Origin: Mixophyes australis
Lineage: Eukaryota > Chordata > Amphibia > Anura > Limnodynastidae
Reading direction: 5' to 3'
NCBI GenBank assembly: GCA_036250195.1
Contig: JAVHZZ010000004.1
Span: forward strand, 256,308,728-256,372,727
DNA: 64,000 nucleotides
Under the pieces are notes generated by a model. It was not told the origin of the DNA and did no database searches. It was given only the letters and a program-made list of their open reading frames with translations. A program made the position numbers and the translations under genes. Within the stretch, counting starts at the first letter, position 1; each line of letters opens with the position of its first letter. This document shows positions 31,246-43,916 of the stretch, piece after piece.

Positions 31246-32860
31246 CTGGGCCCTACAATGCGATTCAGATGTCCAAAAGTTTGCACAGCTGGCCTTTTGA
31301 GCACCACTCATCAGGGAGGACCAGTTGGTACTGCATACCTATACAGGGTTACCAGATGTATCAGCATTATTTGCCCCCGACATTGATCCAGCTATAGGGG
31401 GTGGGAAACCCCCCCCCCCCCAAAAAAAAAACAAAACAACAACACACAATGATCCTAAAGACCGTTCACTACGAAAGATGCAATACAAAATAGCAGATGC
31501 AAATGGGTCCCTGCTATTTGTGCTAGAAAATGCAGAGAAGGGGAGTCCAGATGTTCCCTGGATCCTCTGGTGGTGTCCAATCTAGCCCTACTTAATACCA
31601 TTAGCAAAGAAGCTCTAGGCCAATCATTTAAAGTACAATACACATAGGTCTAAGTGGCTAACCAGAGCTGGTATGGCAGACCTTGCTCCCAAATCTCTCG
31701 AGTTTCTAAATCTGACAAATGCAGACCTTTTTGGGCTTCAGATTATAGAAGGACGCCAAGCACGCCAAAAACTACGAAAATTCTTCTCAGACCTCAAGAA
31801 AGCGAATGAGCCTTTCAGGAGGCCCTTTATTCAAGGGGGTCAGATTTTGAGAGCCTCTGGTCCAGCCCGACACTTCCAAGGCACAAGAGCCCAAAGATGA
31901 GGCTTTGAGCACAGATCCCATGATGCTACCAGAGGATCAGTCAAAAATAAATGAATCAACGCCAAGAGGCCGTAGTTACCGTAAGTTTACCCATACATCC
32001 TCTTCATCAGAAAACTCTCAGAGTCACATTTGGAGTGGCAACAGATTACCACAGACAGGTGGTCATTGAAAACTATTCAGTTAGGGGTAAAACTTTAATT
32101 TGTTTCCCACTCCAGGCATATCATATTCCTTGTACAAGGAATTGCAGTCTTCAGTTAGATGAAGTACTAGCACTAGTAAAATTATAGTTGTCGGATCCAA
32201 CTGCCAAAAGCTTGACCAGCCACTTATTTCCTATAAGAAAGCAAGGCGGTTCTATAAGACCAATTCAGAATGTCAAAGCTTTGAATCAATATTTGAAACT
32301 GAAGAGGTTTCGAATGGAAGGTATCCCAGACATTTCTTACCGTCTCACAAGGGATTGCTTCTGTATAAAAATAGATCTAAAAGAAGCTTTCCACACCATA
32401 TTGATTCACCTGAATTGCCTTCTTTCAGTGGACAATTATGCTTTTTGGCCTGTATCGCCCCTTACCCTTTTACAAGAGTCACAAAAGCAATGATGTCACA
32501 TTTGTTAGCAGACGGTCCCAATATATCATTTACCTGGACTACATGCTATTAGTACATTGATACCTTTTTGAGAGACAAGGATTTAACACTTTCCTCTTCG
32601 TAAACCTGGGATTCATTGTGAACATCCCAAAGTCGGTACTTTCACATCTCCATCACGTTTCTAGGGTTCGACCTAAATAACCATTCTTTTTCTCTAGCGG
32701 TACCACCAGGAAAATGGCTAGACACAAAGGAATGCATTCTAAAAATTCAAAGTGCAGAATGTCTCTCTGCAATAATCTTCCCAACAATTCATGCTAAGGT
32801 GCAATGTCCACTGGTATTCAACACATACCCCTGTTATACAGAGAGTTGCAAGGTCTCCTG
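31246..32860 (+). pseudogene. DIRS-3, 5' part: gag and start of RT
   Basis: Begins within gag (YNAIQMSKSLHSWPF near 31254, the counterpart of 345-405 in DIRS-1), then KMQYKIADANGSLLFVLENA (31470-31530), MADLAPKSLEFLNLTNADLF (31673-31732), LKKANEPFRRPF (31790) and the glycine-rich end. RT starts near 32220: RKQGGSIRPIQNVKALNQYL, then CIKIDLKEAFHTILIH near 32360, YIIYLDYMLL near 32520 (second catalytic Asp changed to Tyr) and a decayed LGFIVNIPKSVL stretch to about 32860. gag and RT should precede the RNase H and recombinase, but lie after them here. Confidence 0.82.
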
Positions 32861-33639
32861 AGAATTTTGATTTAATTTAAATTTTGCCTGTTAATACCTA
32901 GGGTGTGTATTAATGTGCACAAATATATTTAAAATCAGATGCGGGTGTGTATTGTGCCAGTAGCTTTACTTGCACTTTGAAAAATGTCTATTTTAACTAT
33001 CATACGGCTTAACTTGTATTTGTATAAAAAAAAAAAAAATTAGAATGTTCTTAACAGTCAGAACAATTAATGAAGTAATAGGTCCAAACCCCTTCCTTTC
33101 TTCCAGATGATCTGATAAATTGTGGCAATAAGATTGGGAGGACACCCAAGTCTTAAATAAATGGTTCCACTCAATGCCCAGTGTAAAGAGACAGTCCAGG
33201 CTCCAGTACTTAAGTGATTTATTTGTATAATTCCATGTTTGTACCCAAGGAGTTCATATGCAGAGCATAAAACCCTATTCTATACTGTACAGATCTCAGC
33301 ACAAGTCTGTCAAAGCATTCACTCAGAAGGCTGCCATGTAAATGCATAACCCAGAAGTCCATGCTTCAGTAATTGTAAGACATATATAGAAATACATGAG
33401 TAATATACACCTTTGTTCACAGTTATCATTCAAACCATTTCCTTGAGCAAATTACTGGCCAATGTCTCTTAAAATCACCTTTCAACCTTTATTTTATGGA
33501 TCCTTCATTAGAGGACACTAAAGAGTCAACCCCTGCCCCATCTATGAAATGGACAGGATTACTCATTTATTAAACCCCCTTTTAAATGACCTTCTCTGTG
33601 TCTATTATTCCTAAGTTTCCTTCCAGTGGATTACAACAT
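32861..33639. other. Unassigned interval
   Basis: No coding sequence or repeat recognised. A short A-run lies near 33027-33039. Confidence 0.5.
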
Positions 33640-33862
33640 TTAGGGGCATATTCAATTGTCCGCGGGATTGCCGAAAATCCTGCGGTCCGCGCAGGATTAG
33701 TTATTACGGTAATCCTGCGCGAAAAAACCATTAATACTGTAATTTACTCGCTGGATTTCAGCTCGCAGCTCAGGGAGCTGCGAGCTGAAATCCAGCGAGA
33801 GATTACCGTATTAACGGTAATAGTTTTTCCGCTCTCGAACCCACGGACAATTGAATAAAGAC
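33640..33862. mobile_element. Foldback MITE with a 25-bp near-perfect palindrome
   Basis: Ends attcaattgtccg (about 33650) and cggacaattgaat (about 33844-33856) are inverted repeats. The centre has arms of 25 bp each, perfect, at 33747-33771 and 33775-33799 around a 3-base loop. Flanking arms (gcgaaaaaacc.. and ..gtttttccgc) extend the fold. The left arm has about 50 extra bases with its own internal repeat (aatcctgcg/cgcaggatt). No coding capacity; the ORF 33586-33858 is read-through of the palindrome. The superfamily is not certain. Confidence 0.82.
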
Positions 33863-35929
33863 ATCCTATAATCAATCCAAAGATATCTAAAGATACCAAG
33901 CATGACATCTCTTCAGTTAGCTCAGGTGGATGGTGATAATCAGACTTTTCATTACTGGTTGGAACTTTATTCAGGGAGGAGAACTAACTAAAGGGGACTT
34001 CTGTTTCAAGGAACCTAAGTCTGTGGATCATTCTAAATTTAATTTGGAAAACTCATGTGAAATGCTTTCATATTAGACAAAGAGAAGAGTCTATAACTTT
34101 TTGTACTGTCATTTGAAATAAATTATGGATTTATGTTAAAAGATCCAAAAAGACACAAACATAACACAATCTTGAAGAGTGCAAACATGTTGGTGGGAAC
34201 TGCATGTTTCCTGCCCATTGCATTTACAAAACTAGCCAGGGTATTGGCTATAACTAAAAATCTTGTTCAATGATGGAACAAAAACTTTCCAATTCTGCAG
34301 TGTGTATGCACGCACGATCAGGATCTCCATAGAGCTTACAGAGTCACGATCTTTTCAGCCAATGGTTATTACAGATGAAGAGCACAAATCTGAAGGTAAA
34401 TCTTGTAAAACATGTATAGTGTGTTCACATGAATCCGCATGCTGATCAGGGCTTTTTTTTTGTCAGTCAGTAATTTTGTAAAATCATTATAGATAACACA
34501 TTGGGAGAACATTTCTATAGTGTGTATCCAGCCTAATTCTGAAGTCTCTTTTCTTGACAGCTAGGTTCTCAAAGTAAACAATAGACTAGAAACAAACCTT
34601 TAAAAAATCAACAATGGACAGTAACTTACTACTGCATTTGCTTCTACTAGCTACACATTCTAGGTTCAACAGAATAATAGGCCTGCTTCATTTGATCTTA
34701 CATTGTCTTGAAAGACAGATCATGCCAATATTCTAAGATTCCAGAAATATATTTCAGAAATTCGTGATTTATAATTAAGTGTGCACAAAACTTAAATTGG
34801 GTATCAATTGTTTCAACTGTAATATTTATGCTGTCGAGATTAAATGCAATTTGTTTGTGTCAAAACCCAAAAGGTTAAAAGATCTAAACACTTAACATAA
34901 AGTGTGTGCATTTGAACGAAAAACAAAAACACATTGGATTCTGCAAAGGCTTTTCATTTCTTCAAGGCTAACCAAAGAGTTGAACAAGATACACACGCTA
35001 ATTTAGAGAAAAGAAACAAAAAAGAGGAGACCAGTCTATAGAATAAACTACAAGTCCCTTATATGTGTAAACCTAAAAACATATATACCTAAAATAATAT
35101 TTTTAAATAAATGACTCATGCAAATGAGTAAAAAGAAACCCACACCGTTTATCAATATATTACATCAAATGTAGCAGGTGTACATCAATATAATATATTA
35201 TTATTATATATAATTAAAACAGAGGATATTAAACAGACTTGTAAATTTGGAAAGAGTATGCACATACAAACATGTTAAGATAAGTGGTAATAACACAGAA
35301 CTGTTGACTCAAACTTAAAGGTTTGAAAATGATATTAGATGGTCATTTATATATATGTCAATAAGTGAATAGATACCACCTGCATATCAGTATATGATGC
35401 TATAAGTTAGCAATATTTTATATATAGAACACACAATGTAATACAGAAACTAAGCGCGTGAAGCAGGTGTAGAGGTGCTCAAAAATTGGAAACTTATTGT
35501 TGTAAGAGGATATTAATTTAAGAAACTCAATTGAATACCTTGCATCCAGTGGTGAGCATGCTGCGAGAGCTGGAGATGGTTAAATACCTTATGTGTAGTA
35601 GCACACTCTGGAGCCAAATCCATATAAAAAGAATAACTTATGAGGTGCGGATTGAACAGACCACACTGTAAGGATGGACTCTGCTTGTTCCATTCTGAAG
35701 AAAGCCCACTGCCCGGTCCCCAAGACAATAGAACTGCTGGCATACTGACATAGGGAGACACAAAAGGGGAGATTACTATGGAACAAGCACTGTAGTTGCC
35801 AGGTACCAGTGTAACTTAGTTCTAAAATCTAAGAAGAGTGGGACTACATATAACATTCATTGTACGAAGATAGACAGTTATTCAAGGGATAAATATTAGA
35901 AAAAAATGCAATCAGGCGGAAGCCATATT
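33863..35929. other. Long AT-rich interval without recognisable features
   Basis: ORFs here are short and resemble nothing. AT-rich stretches such as ttattattatatataatt near 35199 occur. I see no exon, RNA gene or terminal repeat. Confidence 0.5.
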
Positions 35930-36149
35930 CATTATTATGTGTGCATAGAATGCTCATACACCCAGATCAGGTTGGTTTTGTTCGCCAGGACCTCTTGACC
36001 TGATCCATCATATCAATATATCCAAATCACCTTATTGATTTGGCATTAGATGCTGAGAAGGTGTTCATTCTCATCAGCTGACTCATGATAACAACTTTAT
36101 CAGCCTGTCTCCCACAGAAAAGTTTTAGCTGGGATTGAACAATTATATC

Positions 36150-36320
36150 AAAACCCTTCAGCTTTTGTAGTGGAGATATTGCCTATAGCAACCAATCAGA
36201 TTCTAGTTATTTATTTAGTACACTACAAAATGACAGGTACATTCTGATTGGAGATGGTGGCTATAGCAACCACATTTCATACCTGCCAGAAACTCGCGGC
36301 TTGATACATCGACCCCCTAG
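36150..36320. mobile_element. MITE copy, partial
   Basis: Shares gcctatagcaaccaatcaga, the tagttatttatttagta core, and the end ctcgcggcttgatacatcga with the neighbouring MITE at 36415-36600. The left end is degraded. Its two halves are partly inverted copies of each other. Confidence 0.72.
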
Positions 36321-36414
36321 AGCTCAACTTTCCTTTAAAGTGACAGTATGGAGAATCTCCATATGAAGATAGCTTCTCTTCTTTACTTGCCTTTGTTAAG
36401 AGACAAGGACTCCT

Positions 36415-36602
36415 GGGGATAAATGTATCATGCTGAGAGTTTCCGGCAGGTTTGAAAAGTTAAGATGTTGCCTATAGCAACCAACCAGATTCTAGCTGTC
36501 ATTTTGTAGAATGTACTAAATAAATGACAGCTAGAATCTTATTGGTTGCTGTAGGCAACCTATCCACTTTTCAAACACACAGGTTGATACATTTACCCCT
36601 TA
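36415..36602. mobile_element. MITE with long inverted repeats
   Basis: Ends ggggataaatgtatcatgct and ggttgatacatttacccctt are inverted. The interior (gcctatagcaaccaaccaga against ttattggttgctgtaggca; tagctgtcattttgt against gacagctagaat) continues the fold. No coding capacity. It inserted in the L1 fragment close to a second, older copy. Confidence 0.85.
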
Positions 36603-37510
36603 GAATCAAATGCTCATCTCCTGGATGAATATTCTGCCATGATTGTTGTAACTTTCAGAATCTACCCCTCAAAATACCCCCTAAGACCTCTTCTTTTCTG
36701 CAAAAAATGACTATGCGATTTGTTTTATCTGGGGAAAAAGCCCAGAGTTAACACCCAAATCCTATGAAACCTGGTGTATTTGTAGTTCTCAACTTTGCAT
36801 ATATTACAAGTCTCGACCAGTTCAGTGTATTCATTTGCATTCTCACCCTAGATGAGGGTGTTGATAGACAGACAACCTTATCTACTACTGTCCCTTATGC
36901 AAAGGTACGCATCAGCCTGTGCGCATCCTATAATTCTCGCTGACCATTGAGGCCCATTGCAACAGAATATAGAAGTTGGCATTGGCCCCCTCCTCTTATT
37001 CCCATGTGGACAATCTGGACTTTTTCCCCTGGGCTTTCTTCATGCTCAACCTTGACTTGGTTAAAATCAAACCTTAGGCTCTTGAATGATTTCATGAGAC
37101 TGGGAACATTTTTATCCTATTCTAACCTACATATCTCCCATGGTATCTGCATGGCACCATTCCACCAGAACCTGGAGAATAGCCACTTTTTCTATACAAC
37201 TTGGAATCGCCTCCCTCACTTATACAATGCTTCCCTGGTGCTGCAGATCACCTCTAAAGAATCTTTAACTCCAGTGGGAAGCTGACATCAGTGTCGTTGG
37301 AGTTAGAAGCATGATCAGACATATGGAGAACAGAATCCAAATCCTCAATAAATGTACACAGAGAATGACTACTTTGATGGTACTAAGGCTATGCAATTTG
37401 TCTCCTAATACAGTCCTTACTGCACTACTTCACTGTTGGCAGTGTCCGGTGGAGGGTGCGGATTCAAGTGTTACTGAGAGCTGGGTGTTGGCTCCTTTCT
37501 GTGTGTAGTG

Positions 37511-38789
37511 TTGGTCAGTGCGGTGTGGACCAAGACACCTCAATAGGCAATTTAACACTGTAACAACCCCTCTTGCACCTCTGGATTTTGTTGTGCTTGG
37601 TGCCAGAAAACTGCACAGTGCTACGCTGCTGGAAAGGGTGACAAGGAATTTCTGGGCTGTGACTTTGAAGTCACAGTTGGCAAGTTGAAAGTGGTGCAGA
37701 GGAGACTAAATGTCTCGATGGTCGCAATCTGGCCTCAACTATTCAGGTTTTATATTAATCCACTGCAACTGGGCTATAGTGTCCTAACTGATTTTTTTCT
37801 ACTCACCTTTGACTACATCTTCAATATACAGGATCTTCAGAGTCAACGTCTTCAGTTGTATATTTAATTATCTATACCTCTCAACATTGCATCTCACAGC
37901 CATCTGGTGGTCACATTTCTGCCTTCCAACAGATGACAATTCTCTTAATAATTCAGCAAACTGGTCAACATTGTACCCCGCTGCCACTTGGTGGTACCTA
38001 CTGAAACAGGACTATTATTTGTATATTCTGTTTATATTTAGATGATTGCAGTACTTTCTTACATCATCAACATTTATATAGTGCCAGCAAATTCCATATT
38101 GCTTTCCAATTGGGTACAAAAACAGTAATAAAACAAAACTGGGTAATACATACAGACAGAGATAAGAGGGCCCTGCTCGCAAGCTTACAATCTATGGGGC
38201 ATACAGATAGCCCTTGTGACTGTCTAGACTCCTAGGTTTGCCTCAGATTCTATATTCTGCCTAAGATTCTATATACTTATCTGAATATTTGACCTGTATA
38301 TGTGCATTGTATTATGAATTACCATCATCTCGAAGACTTCGATACATGACAATAATATCCACCAGTTGATATTCAAGATTTTACACCTGCATTGTTTTAT
38401 TGTGCTTCATTTTAGCACCCATTATAACGGTCTTTAGAAAAGTTAAATCTGTGTATTGATACATAGCTCTTCATCTCACTAGTGCGAGAACCACATTGGG
38501 TTTTCCTGCTACTGTCACTATAATTATTTTTTGAAGAGTTAATTTGTATCTAAACACAAAACTTTGCTTCCCGTGAAGTGAGAAGTCTGTTCTAGGTTTT
38601 GCGATTTAGTTCTGCACTATCCATTTTACCACCTGACCCAAAATATAGACAGGTTTCAGTGATTTAGATTATAGTGAACCGCTTTTGACTAAAATGCAAC
38701 TTTTCTTCTCCAGTGGGGAGTCATTTTGAGATCTCTTTAGAGATTTAGTTTACAAGTGACACCTCCTGACATTAATTTCGGGTGACTAC
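37511..38789. other. Interval between L1 fragments
   Basis: Contains an L2-type tail (38063-38205). The rest has no recognisable gene; 37800-38020 is pyrimidine-rich and could be a decayed LTR, but I cannot support it. Confidence 0.45.
38063..38205 (-). mobile_element. L2/CR1-type LINE 3' tail
   Basis: On the minus strand it reads gattgtaagcttgcgagcag, an intervening segment, then tatggaatttgctggcacta and tataaatgttgatgatg. This matches the pattern of L2/CR1 tails (gtaagc..gcaggg..., ggaatttg.tggc.ctatataaa, short tandem end). A related tail ends the L2 at 49968 and the SINEs here. Only the 3' end is present. Confidence 0.75.
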
Positions 38790-39119
38790 TTCTCAGACCA
38801 GATGCTTCCAGCATGTAATGGATATATTTCTCGACAAGAACACCACTTCCAAGAACACAACACACTCTACCCCATTGAAAATGGGGAGAGCTAAATAAAC
38901 CACCATCAGATCACTACATTCTTCACAACTTCCTGCAGTTGACAAAAATTCCCAAATATCGCACCAGGAAGAAGTAGTGGTGCTGGCCCCCAAATCTATT
39001 GTCGAGGTGGTCTAGGCGATCTTTCTAGCCTAGATCATCATAGTAGTGACTTGAAAGACTAAGCCCACCCCCTCCAAGCAACAATAGACTCTTATGCCAG
39101 GTCTCTCCAGTAGCTAACT

Positions 39120-39609
39120 GAAAAAATGGAAGATCTTGAGAATAGAAAAAGAAGGAGCAACTTAAGATTTGTGGTAATACCAGGGTCTATCGGGCAACAC
39201 CTTTTGAGCTACGCAAGTCTCGCCTTAACCAAGGTCTTAGACATTCACTCAGATTCAGATCAAAAGGGCACATGGACTAAGCCCTGAACGACAAGATACT
39301 ACTTATCCACGTTTGACTTCAGAGCCAAGAAACGGATACTAATGGCCTACAGAAAATCATCAAAGCTATTAAATGATAAGTATTTCTATCTCTATTCCTA
39401 TCTTTCAAGACCTTTCTGCATTGGTGGCCCAGAAGAGAAAGGAGTTCTCAACAGTAGGCCAAAACCTGATGGACAATAATCAAATGCTTGCATTCCTATA
39501 TCCAATAAAATTTTGTTTAGGCCAAACATGCTTTTTTATGGATGCAGACAAGGCCAAGACTCATGTTCTTCACACTCGCTCCCCACCAGTCACCCAATCG
39601 CCATCCTGA
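39120..39609 (+). pseudogene. L1 ORF1 (nucleic-acid chaperone) remnant
   Basis: Reads MEDLENRKRRSNLRFVVIPG at about 39126 (matches the conserved LEnRsRRnNLRf.GiPE motif), then RILMAYRKSSKLLNDK, and in frame from 39373 FQDLSALVAQKRKEFSTVGQ, MLAFLYPIKFCL and FFMDADKAKTHVL. This is the C-terminal half of L1 ORF1, which binds the LINE RNA. Frames shift near 39370; the coiled coil upstream is not readable. Confidence 0.82.
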
Positions 39610-40119
39610 TCTTTTTAAAGTATTTTACAAATTGTCACAGATTTTTTAAAATTCACTTTCCATGGAGTTACTTTATAACCATGATCTGTTACCAACTCCC
39701 CCACACTTAGAGTGATGTAGATATGAATTTTCTAAAATCCCACACTCACCTCTGTTTTTGATATGTTTATTGGTATTGTTGCTCCACTTGTTTTATGCAC
39801 CACTTTTTCTTTTTTCCAACCAAATATACATGTATGGTGCAAACAATGAATACGTTTTTGGATTCAAAGCATTTGTCTCAATGGTTATTAAATGTTTTGT
39901 TTCATTCTATTTTCTTAGGTCCTTTATCCTTAATTCAAGAGTGTACTGGTGCTTGCTGCATGGGGACTTGCCTTAGCACAGACTCCATTGATGGCCGAGA
40001 CAAAGGGGTCACTCAGTTTCAGATGTCCACTTTTCTCGATAACGGACCAACCAAAGGGGTAGGATAGGCTCAACTTCTCCTACACACACTATCACACAAA
40101 AGGGCAATGACCTATCTTT

Positions 40120-40950
40120 TAAGCTGACATCTTAGAACGTTGGTAGTTTAAATTCACCAATGAAACGAAAGGATCACTTTGTTTTTAAAATCACATCCCG
40201 ATATTGTATTCCTACAGTACACAAATTGGAGGGTCTGAGATTATTCCTCTCAAAGATAATTGGATAGGCGATTGTATTTCTGCTTCTCACAAAACTAAAT
40301 AAAGGGTTGTGGAAATCCTCCTGGGTCGCAATGTTCACTATAAATTATTAGATAAAGTGTCTAGATCCGGGGGACCTCTTTATCCTCCAGGATACTTCTA
40401 TTCAAAACTCTACATTTACTCCATTAAATGTAACTGCCCCATAAACTGTATCGCTGGATTCTTCCAAGACATATCGTACTTGATCACACGAAGATATTCC
40501 TAACCTGATCCTGGGTGGGGATTTTAATACGGTTCACAATCCACTCCTAAATAAAGCTCCGTGTGCACTACGCCCAAAGTCTTCTCGGTGGCAACAAATC
40601 CAAAGGCTAAAATCTTCACATCAAATCACAGACCCCTGGCATCTTTTTAATTCAACATATCTTCTACCCACATCTTTGCAGTACATAAATCACTGTCTAG
40701 GATACATTATATTTTGATAGTGGATGTCCTCGTGCCACAGATACAATCCACACTATTAGGAGACATTAATTTCATACCATGTCCTAGTTCATATAATGAT
40801 TTATCATGCATCTCCATCCTCTTTCACAAGTCTCTGAGGAGGAGAGATACGATTGGAAGTGCCAGAGGACTTCCGAGGTTTTCTTAATGATAAATGGCTG
40901 AATTATGTAATGACAACATAGAACACTGACAAAACCCGTTCTTATTTTGA
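40120..40950 (+). pseudogene. L1 ORF2 endonuclease remnant
   Basis: Pieces of an apurinic-type endonuclease: NVGSLNSPMKRK near 40138 (usual WNVRGLNSPxKR), DNWIGDCISASHKTK near 40255, RVVEILLGRNVHYKLLDKVS (40305-40360), FFQDISYLI near 40460 and LILGGDFNTVHNPLL near 40505 (catalytic GDFN motif kept). Frameshifts separate the pieces. The enzyme nicks target DNA to prime reverse transcription in active LINEs. Confidence 0.8.
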
Positions 40951-41449
40951 GAGGCGTCCAAAGCATTTATGCGAGGTCAAATCATCAACTATGTATCCAA
41001 ACTTAACCATGAAACACATGCTAACTACCGCTTGCTTCAGCACTTATGTAGACCATCTGAGAGGCGACTCCTTTGACAAACAAACAATCCCGACAATTAC
41101 TTGAGACATCTCTTCTTTCCCAGTCACAATGTTATCAGGACTATACTAAAAAAAAATTTAGATGGGGGTGAGCAAACCTGGCACAGTCCTAGCCAATATG
41201 ACAGTGGAAGAGGAAGAGCTTTATTACAGCCATTAAAGATTCTTTTTTGTGACATTTGCATACTAAATCTACTGCTATTGCAGATCAATTCCATAAATAC
41301 TATGAAGACATCTACCAATCATGTCCAACTGACCCTCTCCTACAAGAATACTTAATGGAAGAAGGCCGCCTATCAAAATGAATCCCAGCCCAAAAGGATA
41401 ACCTTGATATGAACATAACTAAAGCACATTAACACAACTATAAAGCTTC

Positions 41450-41645
41450 TGCAGTCCCATAAGGTCCCAGGGCCAGATGGCCTCACTTGCCAATACAATA
41501 AAAGACAGGTTGAGATGTACTCAGCACCAGGCTATAAACCCCTTGTATATCAATAGGTATAATTATTTACTCAATATATCATGGGGAGGTGCTCCAGTAC
41601 TCATTTGGAACATTAATGCAATAAGGAAGAAAGAATAGTACTGAT
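41450..41645 (+). pseudogene. L1 ORF2 RT start
   Basis: KVPGPDGLTCQY at 41461-41496 is the RT motif (S/K)xPGPDG. It is followed by LLNISWGGAPVLIWNINAIR near 41560-41620, the counterpart of LNxxLxGGxxPxxMLxAxI. It is interrupted at about 41647 by PLE-3. Confidence 0.78.
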
Positions 41646-41647
41646 AC

Positions 41648-43916
41648 GATGATTGGTGTGAATTGAACCTGAGTATTCTTCAGTTAAAAGGTAGAAACTA
41701 CCCCCACTGGCCTGATGCTAAGTGTACTCCCTCTATTGCTATTGGAAGATATTCGGGAAATATGGGGGTGATATAGGATTAGGGGCTGTAATGAACCTAT
41801 ATGGTAGGTCCACCTAAAGGCAGGCTGAAAACCACCTTCTGGAATTAATTAATTAGTCCACACTTATCGTTAGTTCCACTGAATTATTAATGAACATAAT
41901 GATTCATTAATCTAATACATATTCCCTGTCAGAGTGGTGCTTGTCACCATACTCTGATCATAGGGATGAAATATTTGTACTGATGTACTGCTGGTTTGAT
42001 CTCTGGAGGACCACCGTGTATTTGGCTTAATAGCTAATGGACCCCCGTTATCCCTAGCTAGCTATATGGAGTGTTGATTTCTCCCTAATTAGTTCTATCA
42101 TCTATTACTAGCATGAGGACCTGATATCCAGCTCCGTACATCGTACACACTGTCAGTGGACCATGGATTGTTATCCCCTAAGCCTAATTCATTTGTTACT
42201 AGAAATCTATTAAAGTCCCCTATATTTCACCACCATGCGTATATCGTTATATTTATGAGGACATAGCTATCAGGCTCAGCGTGAACGCCGACGCGCATTT
42301 CGCTTATGAGCTTTAACGAGGCAACCAGACTGACGATTCCAGTGAGCCTTATAAAGGGAGAAACCCGCCCACATTGTGACGTGCATGTGTCAGCTGTGGC
42401 TAGGAACTATGCGTTCCCCGTTATTCACATGCATTGATAGGTTGTTAGACATCACATGACACTGTCATATGTTCAGTGATGTGGTTTGTTGATATTATGA
42501 TTCCAAACGGGAGGCCCGTCATAGAGCAAGTAATATGATTGGTCCCCTGTCGCATAACAGGAGGATAACAGAATTGAATTGGTGTTACCATATTTTGGTA
42601 AGTATAAATCTTTTACCTTACCTATGATAGGTGGAGACTGAATGCATGATAATTATTAGGAGAATTTATCGTTCTTTAGTATACCTATTTATTATTGTTC
42701 CGTTAAAACTATATATAATTAATAAATTTGCAATCACCCATTAAAAATGTGGACTTTCTGAACGATGTAAAACCTGAAGTATCTTATGATAAATAAAGTA
42801 GGTTATAGCTCCCTTTTACAAAAATCAAATGTTCTAACATGTTTCAAAATGAAATATATACCTCTCACCACAGTAGCCTATTATAAAAATGAACGTGTAT
42901 TGATACAAAGAAAGGTATTAAGCATTCTCTGATATGTCTCTTTCATATCATATCAAATAGAATTATACTTTTTGATTCGACATTCATTAGTAATTTTTAA
43001 TGTGATCTAGTATTATAATTGTAAACTTCCCAACCACTATTAAAAAAGTGTATATAAAATTTACTGTAGGTCATAACTCCCTCTAAATATTTTAGGGTAA
43101 TTTCCATACAACATGGTGCCAATATTAAATTGCAATCAATATGTGCAACTATATTCATAAATATGTGACTGAAACTATATTGCTAATGATCTCTGTTGGC
43201 AAGGGCATCACCTATATTCGGTGTACAACAAATTTTACTTAAAAGCATATGTTAGCCTGAAATTAGGTGCTGACTCATAATGCCATTTAAGCAATTTATG
43301 GTAGTGATAATGTGAACATTTTGAATCTACATAATTATTAAAAAAGTAAAACGTGATATATTAACTAGTTAGGGTAAGCTCACAACGCTTACCAATTATT
43401 GAAAAATAGTTGATTCTGTGTTACCAATTGTGCCAAGTGTCTTTTACAATGTGTCAATATTACTGATTATCAGTATACCTCCTGTTCAAATTAGGGTTCT
43501 GATTAAAAATTGTGGCATTAATATTTAGTATTTTGTGGGGTAATGAATTTTATAGTTCTATATTGTCATATGGCAAAACAGAAAAGGGAGATGATATACA
43601 TAGCTCCAAATTGATCTAATTAGGAGCAGAGTTACTACTTTAGATTAGGAAAACACCATATAATTACTGTTATCATTAAGGCCTTTGGGGATGAGGCTTC
43701 CAATCAAAAAGATTTTTTTAGTCTCATGTTTCAGGAGCTCAGTTTTTATATCTCCTCCCCTTAAACCTAACGTGACTTGTTCCATCGCGTATGCTTTCAG
43801 ATGTTTAGGATCATTATTATGATGGGTTAGAAAATGCTTTGCCACTGTAGTCAGTGGTTTCATATTGGTTCTATCCCTGATGCCATTGCGTATATTCCCA
43901 GCATGTTCCAGGATTC
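41648..43916 (-). repeat. PLE-3 left arm (3' end of element)
   Basis: Contains the endonuclease C terminus (43645-43941), a long AT-rich 3' region and a hammerhead-like motif (minus strand, about 42325-42283). It pairs with 45340-47611. The arm ends at ggattc (43911-43916), where the coding sequence continues only on this side. Confidence 0.93.

Larger units (their letters stand above)
35930..37510 (+). pseudogene. L1/Tx1-type LINE ORF2 fragments
   Basis: Remnants of a plus-strand L1-like ORF2. Near 35955 it reads LIHPDQVGFVRQDLL and further on LALDAEKVF (RT motif A region, usual SLDAEKAFD). After two MITEs, about 36660-36850 reads CDLFYLGKKPRV and FAYITSLDQF-type sequence of the post-RT part. 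The frames 36947-37285 and 37311-37508 cover the C-terminal region, ending with a cysteine/tryptophan segment (LHCWQCPVEG), as in L1 C-termini. The central RT is deleted. The 112-codon ORF at 36947 is therefore LINE-derived rather than a host gene. Confidence 0.6.

Noticed and set aside
33586..33858. 90-codon ORF
   Set aside because: Reads through the foldback MITE; apparent internal symmetry of the peptide comes from the palindrome.
36947..37285. 112-codon ORF as a possible small gene
   Set aside because: It lies between L1 ORF2 pieces and continues into an L1-type C-terminal Cys/Trp segment.
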